Shown piece by piece: positions 8,262 to 15,208 of a stretch of 22,646 nucleotides of DNA. The stretch lies in contig DNFL01000329.1 in assembly GCA_003486945.1 (NCBI GenBank), positions 1-22,646 on the forward strand, given 5' to 3'. The position numbers and the translations under genes are program-made. The notes under the pieces were generated by a model. It saw only the letters and a program-made list of their open reading frames with translations. It had not been told where the DNA came from and searched no databases. The number at the start of each line of letters is the position of its first letter. The stretch's first letter is position 1. This stretch comes from Hyphomonas sp. Its GTDB lineage: Bacteria; Pseudomonadota; Alphaproteobacteria; Caulobacterales; Hyphomonadaceae.

Positions 8262-8445
8262 CTTGGCAATGTTAGCTTGACTTGACCTGAGGAGGCTGGA
8301 TGTAAGGGCCAATCTCTTTGGGGGCGGCGGGAACGCGAAGCTTAAGCTGTTGTTTTAGAAGTGGGTGCTGGACGTCGCAGCGCTCCGCAAGCTATTGTCA
8401 AAGATGTGGGGGTGGCCAGCTTTGGCGCGCTCCGCAGGCTTCAGA
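8262..8445 (+). repeat. Diverged direct repeat, right copy
   Basis: Partner of the segment at about 528-710. Shared blocks: CTTGAC, GAGGAGGC, TAAGGGCCAAT (about 8311-8321), GGGAACGCGAA, and GCAGCGCTCCGCAAGCTATTG (about 8378-8398). It carries a four-base insertion (CCTG) after TTGACTTGA relative to the left copy. It ends about 45 bp before the MarR gene's stop codon. No coding content is apparent. Confidence 0.7.
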
Positions 8446-8487
8446 CGGATCTCGGGTGCGTGCAACAAATCGTTCATCCGGACGGCA

Positions 8488-8964
8488 TCAGAGCCCCGCT
8501 GATGAGGACTTCAGATTGTCTTTAATAGTCGAAAGCAAAGTCGCTGCAGCAGCGAGGTCTTGGCTCAAAACAGAGTCGAAGGCTTGAGATGCAACACGCT
8601 CGGCCGACCGCGCAAATTCATCTGCCTGTTGGATAGCCAATCGAGTCGGGACAATCCGCCAGACCCGACGGTCACGGGAATCTCGCTCACGTGAGACATA
8701 GCCTGAGCTTGCGAGATGATCGATCAGCGCGCCGACAGATGGACGCGCAATATCAAGCGCTTCCGCAAGCTTGGTCTGGGTCGGGCCTTCCAGTTTGATC
8801 ACATATACAAGCACATGCCACTGTGACCGTGTCAGGCCAATGGCTTCCATTTCCCGATCGAACGCCCGGCGCAATAGGCGGGTGACCTCACCAAGAAGGA
8901 AGCTGAAATCAATTCTTGGGTCTCCCTTAAGGTGGAACGCGCGCGACCGCGCAGGCAACTCCAT
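8488..8964 (-). CDS. MarR-family transcriptional repressor
   Basis: About 158 aa. The core is a winged helix: FSFLLGEVTRLLRRAFDREM (dimer helix), LTRSQWHVLVYVIKLEGPTQ, then TKLAEALDIARPSVGALIDHL (helix-turn-helix) and the wing ERDSRDRRVWRIVPT. The D-R/S-R-D-R-R wing is the MarR signature. I place the start at the ATG at 8964 because GGAG lies six bases upstream; the ATG at 8976 would add four residues but has no ribosome site and would sit against the palindrome at 8977-8991. The gene is divergent from the hydrolase-thioesterase-RND operon, so it most likely represses that operon and itself, released by a small lipophilic or phenolic ligand (inference from the family). Confidence 0.9.
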   Translation of the reverse strand: MELPARSRAFHLKGDPRIDFSFLLGEVTRLLRRAFDREMEAIGLTRSQWHVLVYVIKLEGPTQTKLAEALDIARPSVGALIDHLASSGYVSRERDSRDRRVWRIVPTRLAIQQADEFARSAERVASQAFDSVLSQDLAAAATLLSTIKDNLKSSSAGL

Positions 8965-8976
8965 AGCTTTCTCCAT

Positions 8977-8991
8977 TTACAAAGTTTGTAA
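8977..8991. promoter_or_regulatory. Palindromic MarR-type operator overlapping a -35 element
   Basis: TTACAAA-G-TTTGTAA has perfect 7-bp arms around one central base, the size and symmetry of MarR operators. TTTACA at 8976-8981 resembles a -35 hexamer for the rightward operon, with A/T-rich -10 candidates at 8998-9004 (TTAATAA). A repressor on the palindrome would therefore block it. The site also lies within 15 bp of the marR start, so it could block marR itself. Confidence 0.68.
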
Positions 8992-9031
8992 GCTAACTTA
9001 ATAAAAGTATCCTTACAAGTCGCCAAAGCGG

Positions 9032-9910
9032 ATGGGTATTTTGAGCAGTCGTGACGGGTATCTTCATGCACAAGGGTTGAAACTGGCGCTCAGTTCTTTC
9101 GGCGATCCTGCCGCCCCGCCGGTAATCTTTGCCCATGGCGGGGGGCAAACCCGCCACGCCTGGAGCGGCGCCGCGAAAGCGGTGGCATTTGAAGGGTATC
9201 GCTCAATTGCCTTGGATCTTCGCGGACATGGTGAAAGCGACTGGGCTCCAGACGGTGATTACTCTCTCGAAGCTATCGCGCGAGACCTTGTTGAGGTTGG
9301 TGAACGTGTAGCGGGTGGAGGGCCGCGCCCACATATAGTCGGTGCTTCGCTTGGAGGACTCGCAGCCATAGTTGCCGCAGGCATGCTGTCACGCGATGCA
9401 TTTGAATCGGTGACACTTGTCGACATCACGCCGAACATGGACGCTGCCGGTGTCACCAAAGTTGTCGGCTTCATGGGCGCGCATGTTCAGGAAGGCTTTG
9501 CCTCGCTGGAACAGGCCGCAGATGTGATTGCCAGCTATCTGCCACATCGCCCGCGGCCGAAAGACCTTGAGGGGCTGCGCAAGAACCTTCGGCAGGGCGA
9601 AGATGGGCGTTGGCGATGGCACTGGGACCCTGCCTTTATCACCGGCGTCATGCGCCGCTCCGGAGTTGCTCATACAGGTGATCTGGAGCAAGCTGTTCGG
9701 GACATCCGCGTACCGCTTCATCTCATCCGTGGACGTATGAGCGAGCTGGTTTCAGAAGACTCCGTCACGGCGTTTCGATCCCTCGCGCCGCAGGCGCATT
9801 TCACCGACGTTGCTGGCGCAAGACATATGGTGGCGGGAGATCGCAACGATGTGTTTATCGAAGCGGTTGTATCCTTTCTTCGGCCGATCCGAGAGCAGAC
9901 CCTTGCATGA
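9032..9910 (+). CDS. Alpha/beta-hydrolase fold enzyme
   Basis: 292 aa. Visible landmarks are the oxyanion-loop HGGG (35-38), DLRGHGES (62-69), the nucleophile elbow GASLGG with Ser106, and ARHMVAGD with His265 as the catalytic base. The usual acid position after strand beta7 reads GRMSELV, so Glu238 seems to replace Asp. There is no signal peptide, so it is cytoplasmic. It resembles esterase, lactonase or epoxide-hydrolase-like members; the substrate cannot be assigned. The ribosome site before the ATG is weak. The stop overlaps the thioesterase start (ATGA, 9907-9910), and the gene leads a four-gene operon ending in an RND pump, facing marR. A role in cleaving a toxic ester, lactone or acylated compound that is also exported by the pump is inference. 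Confidence 0.88.
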   Translation: MGILSSRDGYLHAQGLKLALSSFGDPAAPPVIFAHGGGQTRHAWSGAAKAVAFEGYRSIALDLRGHGESDWAPDGDYSLEAIARDLVEVGERVAGGGPRPHIVGASLGGLAAIVAAGMLSRDAFESVTLVDITPNMDAAGVTKVVGFMGAHVQEGFASLEQAADVIASYLPHRPRPKDLEGLRKNLRQGEDGRWRWHWDPAFITGVMRRSGVAHTGDLEQAVRDIRVPLHLIRGRMSELVSEDSVTAFRSLAPQAHFTDVAGARHMVAGDRNDVFIEAVVSFLRPIREQTLA

Positions 9911-10326
9911 GTGGCCCCATGCTCAATCTTGATCAGTTACAGGCCGCACTCGATGCGGCCCCCTTCCATCGGTGGCTGGGGTTGAGGGCGATCAGCACAG
10001 ACAGTGACAAGCTGCTGCTGGAAATGCCATGGCGAGAGGAAGTGGTTTCCAATCCGCGAATACAGTCTGCCCATGGCGGTGTAATTGCGGCGCTGATTGA
10101 TCTTACAGGATTTTATGCCCTGCTCGCCTCGGGTAACATGCCTGCCGCGACGGCGGACTTGCGGGTCGATTATCACAAACCGGCCACGCCAGGAACGCTG
10201 AGTGTAACGGGAAGAATTGTCCGTCTTGGGGCAACTCTCTCTGTCGCCGAAGCCACTGTAATGAACGCCGACGGAGCCCTGCTTTCGAGCGGACGCGGCG
10301 CCTACCTGATGCCGGGGCGTTCATGA
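9907..10326 (+). CDS. PaaI-type hotdog-fold thioesterase
   Basis: 139 aa, the usual length for a single-domain hotdog thioesterase. The key motif is SAHGGVIAALIDLTG: H56-G-G-V forms the oxyanion/turn region, and D65 on the following helix is the probable catalytic acid, as in the PaaI/YbgC-like '.HGG...tLaD.a' signature. The strand DLRVDYHKPA is also typical. Such enzymes hydrolyse acyl-CoA or aryl-CoA thioesters as homotetramers in the cytoplasm. It overlaps the hydrolase upstream and the RND adaptor downstream by four bases each, so the three are translationally coupled. The acyl substrate is unknown. Confidence 0.9.
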   Translation: MSGPMLNLDQLQAALDAAPFHRWLGLRAISTDSDKLLLEMPWREEVVSNPRIQSAHGGVIAALIDLTGFYALLASGNMPAATADLRVDYHKPATPGTLSVTGRIVRLGATLSVAEATVMNADGALLSSGRGAYLMPGRS

Positions 10327-11441
10327 GGATTTGTGCGACGCTTTCACTCTGTGCGGTATTCGTTCTGATCTCTGGATGCCGGGACGCAGAGCCTGAAGGG
10401 CAAGCCGCCCCTGCGGCGGCCGGCGTTACGGCTGAAGCCGAGACCCGGGTTGTCCAGGTTGAAACGGTTTCCGCAGAAACGGTCATGCGGGACGACTATT
10501 TGATTGCATCCGGGACCATTGCCGCCAAGCAAACCAGCAATATTGGCGCGTTGGCGGAGGGGGTCGTTGAACAGATTTTCGTCCGGGTGGGTGACAGGGT
10601 TCGTAAGGGCGATCCGCTCTTTAGAACCCGGCAGGTCGATTATCAGCGCAGCCTCGTCGAAGCCGAAGCAATGCGGGACGTTGCCCTGGCCGAAGTTACA
10701 CGCTCACAGACACTCGTGGATCGCTACACGCCACTGGAAACCAAAGGCGTCGTCTCGGGTGTGGTCTTTGACAATGCCAAAACCGCCCTTGAGGTTGCTG
10801 GCGCCAACTTGCGACTCAGGGAGACAGAAGTGGAAACAGCCAAGCAGGCGCTGTGGGATACAACAGTCCGCGCGCCATTCGATGGCGCTATCACAGCTCG
10901 CTATATCGATGAGGGCGTGTTCATGGCCAACCGCTTCTCCGGAATGGGCAACTCCGCCGTTGTTCAGGTTCAGGAGTGCGGAATTGCTGCGGCGATCTTG
11001 TTTGCGCCTGAGTCCGAGCTCGCGCGTTTGCGGCTCGACTTGAAAGGTCATCTCTACGTCGATGGCCGGAGTGATCCGATAGAATCACAGATCCTCATCT
11101 TGAACGACCGCGTTGACCCGACTTCAAGGATGGTGGAATTTCGAATGGCATTTACGAACCCCGATTGCGCTGTCAAAGCCGGGCAGTCGGTCCGCGCAGA
11201 GGTCGAAGTTGATCCCCGGTCTGCCACCGTCCTGCCGCGCAGAGCAATTCAAGGTACGGGCGAAGATCGCTACGTCTATCTGGTAACGAACGCGCAAGCT
11301 AAGCGACGTCCCGTGAAAGTTTCAGACATTGATGCTGATCGTGTAGAGATCCTTGACGGGTTGATGAGTGGAGAAACAGTCGTCCTGACAGCCTCGGAGC
11401 CGCTGTATGACGGCGCCAGGATTGAGCCCACACCTTCATGA
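10323..11441 (+). CDS. RND efflux periplasmic adaptor lipoprotein (second system)
   Basis: 372 aa. The lipobox ISGC gives Cys19 as the lipidated residue. A low-complexity Ala/Glu linker (20-40) is followed by the first lipoyl half (ALAEGVVEQIFVRVGDRVRK, about 76-95), a helical hairpin of charged residues (about 105-178), the second lipoyl half (VRAPFDGAITARYIDEGVFM), a beta-barrel and a membrane-proximal domain. It is clearly an HlyD/AcrA-type adaptor but only distantly like the adaptor at 2141-3328, so the two pump systems are not a recent duplication. It overlaps both neighbours by four bases and pairs with the pump encoded next. Confidence 0.94.
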   Translation: MRICATLSLCAVFVLISGCRDAEPEGQAAPAAAGVTAEAETRVVQVETVSAETVMRDDYLIASGTIAAKQTSNIGALAEGVVEQIFVRVGDRVRKGDPLFRTRQVDYQRSLVEAEAMRDVALAEVTRSQTLVDRYTPLETKGVVSGVVFDNAKTALEVAGANLRLRETEVETAKQALWDTTVRAPFDGAITARYIDEGVFMANRFSGMGNSAVVQVQECGIAAAILFAPESELARLRLDLKGHLYVDGRSDPIESQILILNDRVDPTSRMVEFRMAFTNPDCAVKAGQSVRAEVEVDPRSATVLPRRAIQGTGEDRYVYLVTNAQAKRRPVKVSDIDADRVEILDGLMSGETVVLTASEPLYDGARIEPTPS

Positions 11442-14400
11442 TGTCGCTCGTCGATATTTCGATTCGCCGCGCCGTATTCGCCGTGATGCTCATCGCATCG
11501 TTGGTAGGCCTCGGTTTTATGTCGATGGGGCGCTTGGGTGTCGACTTATTTCCCGATGTTGAATTTCCCTATGTCAATGTGACGGCGACGCTGGACGGGG
11601 CCTCTGCGGAAACCATGGAGTCGGAAGTCACCGACATCCTCGAAGAGTACATCAACACGATCGACGGAATTGAAACGCTGCAATCCTTTTCCAGTGAAGG
11701 GCGCGCGCAAATTCTGATCGAGTTCAATCTGAGTTCCAATGCCCGCGAGAAGGTCCAGGATGTTCGGGACAAGGTGCAAGTCGCCTTGGCAGAATTGCCT
11801 CCGGATATGGATCCGCCCATCGTGGACAAGGTCGATCCGGACGCGGCGCCGATCATCTCCGTCATGATCGCTGGCGATCTGCCTATCGCCGAGTTGACGG
11901 CGTTCGCCGATGATGTGGCCAAGGAACGTCTTCAACGCCTCGACGGTGTCGGCGCCGTGAAATTGGTCGGGGGTCGTGAGCGCGCGGTGCGCATCTGGCT
12001 CGACAATGAACGGCTGCGGGCGTTTGGCGTCACGGCGGATGATGTACGACGGGCGATCCAGAGCGAGCATGCAGAGCTTCCTGGCGGGCGGCTGGAAACG
12101 GCTGCCCGCACGCTGGAGTTTGGTGTCAAAACTGTCGCTGAAGTTACCCGTGCGAATGGCTTTTCTGACTTGCCAGTCGCCTATCGGGAAAATGGCGTCA
12201 CAATCCGAATTTCTGATGTTGCCCGCGTGGAGGACGGCCTGGAGGATGAGCGCTCAGCGGCATTCTTGAATGGCAGACGAGGCATCTCGCTCGATATCAG
12301 GAAACAATCAGGTCAGAATACTGTGGAGGTCGCGCACCAGGTCAAAGCCGCCACAGAAGGCTTGCGCGCGCTTGCGCCCGCCGGGGTGACTATTGTTGCG
12401 ACCAGAGATGTGTCGAAATTCATCGAGAGCTCGATCGAGGACGTCACCCATGACGTCGTGATTGCAATAGGGCTTGTCGTTGCAGTGACCTTTGTTTTCC
12501 TCCTGAATTTCAGAGCGACGATCATCGTGGCCCTGGCGATCCCGACATCCCTTGTGGCCACTTTTTTTGGCTTTTACCTCCTGGGGTTCTCAATCAACGT
12601 CCTGACCCTGCTTGCGCTCACCGTTGCCATCGGACTGCTCGTAGACGACGCTATCGTCGTTATTGAAGCGATCATGAAAGAGCTGGAAGAGGGGAAGCCA
12701 CCGCTTGAGGCCGCGCTGGACGGTACGCGTAAAGTGGGACTTGCCGTGGTTGCAGGCACAGCAGCCACGCTTGCTGTTTTTGTTCCGATTGCCTTCATGG
12801 ATGGCATCGTAGGACGCTTCTTCTACCAGTACGGTCTGACGATCGTATTTTCGGTGTCTGTTTCTTTGCTCGTTGCTTTGACACTCACGCCGATGCTTGC
12901 ATCGCGCATCCTCACATCCAGTGGCGTTTCACCCGTCTTTCGGCCGCTCGAAGCGTTCTGGGACTCAACTGACCGCGCCTATGCAGGTCTCGTAAAGCTG
13001 GCCGTTCGATTTCGCATTGTTGTGATTATCATTGCGTTTGCGTCGGTTGTTGCCGGTGCGTGGTATGCTGCTCGCGTTCCTTCCGGGTTTACGTCGCGCG
13101 CCGACAGGAGCGAGTTTCAGGGTTCGATCGAGCTACCGCTTGGCACTGGCGTTGTTTCTGCGCTCGACGCCGCGCAAAAAATAGATGCTGAACTCCGCAA
13201 GATCGAGCACGTTGAAGAAGTGTTCGTCTCCATTGGGGCCGGCGCGCAAGCCGAGGCCCGTGTCATCGATCTATACGCTTCCTTGACACCGAAACAGGAG
13301 CGCCAAACGGGCCAGTTTGAAATCATGGACCAAGCGCGGAAGGCCATCCGCATCGCATCCCCTGAGGCGGTCAAGATATCCGTCCTTGAAGTTCCGTGGG
13401 TCAGCGGGACGACCTCCGGTAGCTCGGACATCGACTTGTTGTTAAAGGGGTCTGACCTCAACTCCCTTGCGCAATATGGCGATCATCTCGTGCGTGAGAT
13501 GCGTGCCCGACCTGATTTTTCTGATGTCAGAACCAGCTTCGAAAGCGGTCGACCGGAAGCACAGATCCTGTTTGACCGAACGCGGGCTGGGGATCAGGGC
13601 GTTTCCGCTCGTGCCTTGGCGGACACAGCCCGGATTGCCTTGGGCGGACTCGATGCAGGCACCTTTGAAGAGGGCGGAAAACGATATGATGTGCGCCTGC
13701 GTCTGGAGGAAGACCAGAGGGAAAGCGTGCGGGATTTTGATCGCATACAAGTGCGCGGTGCAGACGGGCGACTGGTAGATATTGGAGCGGTTTCACGTGT
13801 TGAGTTCGCTTCCGGCCCATCGAAAATCGATCGATCAGACCGCGCCAGGAAGATCTCGGTGCTTGCCAGTTCTGCAACCGGTGTTTCCCTTGGTGAGGCG
13901 ACAAGCACCTTAATCGAGGTGCTTGAAGCCAACCCTCCGCCGGCAGGCATCACTTACTCGGTCGGCGGCATGTCGGAACGCATGCAGGAGACCGCCGGCG
14001 CGATCGGCTTCGCGTTATTGCTCGCCTTGCTGGCGCTCTACATGGTGCTTGCAAGCCAATTCAATTCCTTCGTGCAGCCGCTCCTGATCATGGTGACCGC
14101 TCCGCTCAGCTTCTCGGGAGCTTTTGCAGGGCTCTACTACTTTGGGATGGAATCTTCGCTATTCGCGCAGATTGGTCTCATCGGTCTGATGGGGATCGTG
14201 ATGAAGAATGGTATTTTGTTGGTTGACCGCGCAAACCAGTTGATCGCGGAAGGAATGACAGAAAGAGACGCGATCCTTCAAGCTTGCCCTGAACGACTTC
14301 GCCCCGTTCTCATGACTGCCTTCTCGGCAATTTTTGGCATGGTGCCAGTCGCGTTGGCGACCTCCGATGGAGCCGAGTGGCGCAACGCGCTCGGCGCGCT

Positions 14401-14599
14401 TCTCATTGGTGGGTTGACCTCTTCAACTATCCTGACGCTTGTCGTCATTCCTGCAGTCTTCATGATACCAAGTGATGTTGCCGGCTTCGTCAGAAAGATT
14501 GTTCGGCTGGTCCTTTGGCCGTTCACTCGATTGAGACGCGGCGAGGATGTTGTAAGAGCTGCAGCCGTTGCCAGGCGGGCTTCTGAAGACGCCATTTAG
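11438..14599 (+). CDS. RND efflux pump permease (second system)
   Basis: 1053 aa. It starts with an IRRAVFAVMLIASLVGLGF helix and LGVDLFPDVEFPYV, as in pumps of the broad hydrophobe/amphiphile branch. The proton-relay residues are D403 and D404 (GLLVDDAIVVIEAI), K923 (GIVMKNGILLVDRAN) and R953 (PERLRPVLMT), so the pump should be active. The periplasmic domains differ strongly from the 3345-6488 pump, and the AcrB-type phenylalanine trap motif is not seen. Two ATG codons lie together (11438 and 11441); the first overlaps the adaptor stop. It closes the MarR-linked operon, and no outer-membrane factor follows. The cargo is unknown; the linked hydrolase and thioesterase suggest an acylated or ester compound (inference). 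Confidence 0.95.
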   Translation: MMSLVDISIRRAVFAVMLIASLVGLGFMSMGRLGVDLFPDVEFPYVNVTATLDGASAETMESEVTDILEEYINTIDGIETLQSFSSEGRAQILIEFNLSSNAREKVQDVRDKVQVALAELPPDMDPPIVDKVDPDAAPIISVMIAGDLPIAELTAFADDVAKERLQRLDGVGAVKLVGGRERAVRIWLDNERLRAFGVTADDVRRAIQSEHAELPGGRLETAARTLEFGVKTVAEVTRANGFSDLPVAYRENGVTIRISDVARVEDGLEDERSAAFLNGRRGISLDIRKQSGQNTVEVAHQVKAATEGLRALAPAGVTIVATRDVSKFIESSIEDVTHDVVIAIGLVVAVTFVFLLNFRATIIVALAIPTSLVATFFGFYLLGFSINVLTLLALTVAIGLLVDDAIVVIEAIMKELEEGKPPLEAALDGTRKVGLAVVAGTAATLAVFVPIAFMDGIVGRFFYQYGLTIVFSVSVSLLVALTLTPMLASRILTSSGVSPVFRPLEAFWDSTDRAYAGLVKLAVRFRIVVIIIAFASVVAGAWYAARVPSGFTSRADRSEFQGSIELPLGTGVVSALDAAQKIDAELRKIEHVEEVFVSIGAGAQAEARVIDLYASLTPKQERQTGQFEIMDQARKAIRIASPEAVKISVLEVPWVSGTTSGSSDIDLLLKGSDLNSLAQYGDHLVREMRARPDFSDVRTSFESGRPEAQILFDRTRAGDQGVSARALADTARIALGGLDAGTFEEGGKRYDVRLRLEEDQRESVRDFDRIQVRGADGRLVDIGAVSRVEFASGPSKIDRSDRARKISVLASSATGVSLGEATSTLIEVLEANPPPAGITYSVGGMSERMQETAGAIGFALLLALLALYMVLASQFNSFVQPLLIMVTAPLSFSGAFAGLYYFGMESSLFAQIGLIGLMGIVMKNGILLVDRANQLIAEGMTERDAILQACPERLRPVLMTAFSAIFGMVPVALATSDGAEWRNALGALLIGGLTSSTILTLVVIPAVFMIPSDVAGFVRKIVRLVLWPFTRLRRGEDVVRAAAVARRASEDAI

Positions 14600-15208
14600 T
14601 GGCTAATTACTGGTGCCGGTCACTGTAGGAGGGACTTTTTTTTGGCCATTCTTGGCGGATGCGCTGAACAAATCGAATTTCGCCATTTCACTGCGGTGGC
14701 CAAATAATTAAACCAAGTGATCACAAGGCCATTATACGTCTGCATACGGATGGCTGTATCGATCTTTTGATATTTTGGAACTTTCCAACGGGATCGGCGA
14801 GTCCATGTCGGCCAGAGAGTCACCAAATTCCGTCTGCATTGCTGCTGACGGCAGCCATTGCTGACTGCAGACTCAATAGCCGTTTTCGGCGAAGTTTCAA
14901 TCTTCGAGCATCCTGCTTTCTAACGACTGCTTTGGGGAGTGACCTCGCAGCGGAGGAGGGTGCGGACCTGATCCGCGGCCGCCGCAAATGCCATGCTTTC
15001 ATTGATCGGACCGGCTCGGAGGCGACACTCGAAGCTATGGCCAAACTTGTTCGCGCGATGTCCGGTGATTGAGCCAGTGTTTCGTCTTTGAAGGTCGCCT
15101 TTGTTGTTGTCTGCACTGGTCTGCAGGCGCTTGCGCCGCGTCCAACTAGGCAATCCGGGTACGGCGGGTTGATCATGCGCCCTCGTAACGGAGAGCGGAG
15201 GAGGGTGC
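14600..15208. other. Long intergenic stretch between the RND operon and traG
   Basis: No confident gene in about 600 bp. A run of eight T (14636-14643) lies 37 bp after the pump stop, but no convincing stem precedes it. A plus-strand frame ending at 15070-15072 encodes GADLIRGRRKCHAFIDRT and LEAMAKLVRAMSGD near its end and could be the tail of a decayed gene; I do not recognise it. Overlapping minus-strand frames are Arg/Ser-rich and look like shadows. A strong GGAGGAGGG ribosome site (about 15197-15205) precedes traG. Confidence 0.4.

Noticed and set aside
8094..8285. 63-codon frame after the efflux operon ending near the repeat
   Set aside because: No recognisable homology; the tail (RSEAMRRIL) vaguely recalls transposase or maturase ends but is too short to support a call.
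14636..14643. Run of eight T after the second pump gene as an intrinsic terminator
   Set aside because: No stable stem could be found immediately upstream, only 3-4 bp pairings.
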